6,286 bases of DNA from Candidatus Melainabacteria bacterium GWA2_34_9 (lineage in GTDB: Bacteria > Cyanobacteriota > Vampirovibrionia > Gastranaerophilales > UBA9971). The DNA lies in assembly GCA_001784535.1 (NCBI GenBank), contig MFRJ01000057.1, positions 65-6,350 of the forward strand. The letters run 5' to 3'. Shown piece after piece: positions 5,471-6,286 of this stretch. The stretch's first letter is position 1. Every line of letters starts with the position of its first letter. A program made the position numbers and the translations under genes. A model generated the notes under the pieces. The model saw nothing but the letters and a program-made list of their open reading frames with translations. It had not been told where the DNA came from and ran no database searches.

Positions 5471-6286
5471 TTACTCCACAAACAACGATAACTGGGGTGT
5501 ATCAACATCAGGTTCATCAGAACTTTTTTTCTTGGCGGAAATTTTTGCAGAATAATCTTTTTGCATCCTGTTCATAAGATATTGAGCCCTGTTAACTACA
5601 GAATTCGGAAGCCCTGCCATCTTTGCCACATGAATTCCGTAACTTTTGCTCGCTCCGCCCTGAACAACACGTCTTATAAATTCTATTTCTCCGTCATTTT
5701 CTGAAATTGTAATCCTGTAATTTTTGATTTCAGGATATTTTTCGCACATTATATTTAATTCATGATAATGCGTAGCAAAGATTGTCCTTGCTTTAATATT
5801 TTGAGAAATATATTCAGCAACGCTCCACGCTATTGCAACGCCGTCATAAGTTCCCGTTCCCCTGCCAATTTCATCGAGGAGAATAAAACTTCTTTCTGTT
5901 GCTGAATTTAATATATATGATGTTTCGTTCATCTCTACCATAAAAGTAGATTGTCCTGTTGAAAGGTCATCTACAGCTCCTACACGCGTAAATATTTTAT
6001 CCACAATTCCTATTTCAGCGTGAACAGCAGGGACATAGCTTCCAATTTGCGCAAGAATTAATATAAGTGCATTTTGCCTCATAAATGTTGATTTTCCTGC
6101 CATATTAGGACCTGTAAGAATCATCAGCATAGGCGGATCATCTTCCCTACATGAAGCCAAATCAAGATTTCCTGTAATACACAAATCATTCGGAACATAA
6201 CTTCCCAACGACAGAAGCTGTTCAATAACAGGATGTCTTCCGTCTTTTATCATAATGTCGGAAGATTCGTTAATTTTCGGCTTAAT
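5471..6286 (-). CDS. mutS: DNA mismatch repair protein MutS, C-terminal ATPase part (5' end outside window)
   Basis: MutS recognises mispaired bases and, with ATP, recruits MutL. The 271 visible residues are the end of the core and the ABC-type ATPase domain. The frame stays open to the window edge: residues before the Met at 6253 read IKPKINESSDI, which fits the family, so that Met is internal. Signatures present: GRHPV (about 6227-6241), Walker A GPNMAGKST (6086-6112), DLSTGQSTFMVEM, Walker B with DEIGRGTGTYDG (5840-5875), FATHYHEL, and SYGIHVAKMAGLP. The usual GRGTS reads GRGTG here. The protein ends QLSLFVE, a consensus beta-clamp-binding pentapeptide (5480-5494), and lacks the roughly 50-residue tetramerisation tail that follows it in, for example, Bacillus subtilis MutS. 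It is upstream of waaA, 4 bases away. Confidence 0.97.
   Translation of the reverse strand: MKPKINESSDIMIKDGRHPVIEQLLSLGSYVPNDLCITGNLDLASCREDDPPMLMILTGPNMAGKSTFMRQNALILILAQIGSYVPAVHAEIGIVDKIFTRVGAVDDLSTGQSTFMVEMNETSYILNSATERSFILLDEIGRGTGTYDGVAIAWSVAEYISQNIKARTIFATHYHELNIMCEKYPEIKNYRITISENDGEIEFIRRVVQGGASKSYGIHVAKMAGLPNSVVNRAQYLMNRMQKDYSAKISAKKKSSDEPDVDTPQLSLFVE
5474..5477 (-). promoter_or_regulatory. Shine-Dalgarno supporting the TTG start of waaA
   Basis: On the minus strand GGAG is followed by 7 bases and then TTG 5464-5466. The site overlaps the last codons of mutS, abutting its TAA stop (5471-5473), an arrangement typical of translational coupling. Confidence 0.65.

Overview
The window is an AT-rich bacterial stretch with two convergent gene pairs, each closed by a strong bidirectional hairpin terminator. 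A Kdo transferase (waaA) implies an LPS-bearing outer membrane. An S-layer-homology (SLH) protein with a Sec signal peptide fits a diderm that anchors envelope proteins through SLH domains. This combination, the low GC and the cyanobacterial-style stress protein fit a Melainabacteria/Gastranaerophilales-like gut lineage. Negativicutes or another SLH-using diderm is possible, and no marker here settles it.

Layout. Bases 1-45 are the last 14 codons of a plus-strand gene that runs in from the left. It meets a minus-strand 115-aa hypothetical gene (78-425) at a hairpin (52-80). A divergent intergenic region of about 315 bases (426-740) follows, holding a nested inverted repeat and a possible weak minus-strand promoter. 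Three plus-strand genes come next: a YflT/general-stress-like glycine-zipper membrane protein (741-1244), a secreted Cys/Pro-rich 138-aa protein (1278-1694) and, after a 171-base gap with small hairpins, a large secreted Cys-rich SLH protein of 744 aa (1866-4100). A 13-bp-stem terminator (4141-4172) separates these from the minus-strand pair mutS (3' part, 5471-6286) and waaA (4177-5466). Those two are 4 bases apart and probably co-transcribed.

How the genes fit together. The two secreted Cys-rich proteins have clearly related signal peptides (18 of 26 residues identical), share a recurrent TGAAxP-type motif (11 copies counting variants) and share Asn-Pro-Cys/CxxC patterns. I infer that they work together in the cell envelope, perhaps as a disulfide-linked or metal-binding layer held to the wall by the SLH domains. 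This is the part of the window most likely to be undescribed. mutS-waaA is a conventional housekeeping pair (mismatch repair; LPS inner core).

Start corrections. The SLH protein should start at ATG 1866, because the upstream TTG 1848 lies before its own Shine-Dalgarno. waaA most likely starts at TTG 5466, just after the mutS stop and 7 bases from a GGAG, rather than at the ATG inside mutS at 5517. mutS is open to the window edge and is not a complete 260-aa gene.
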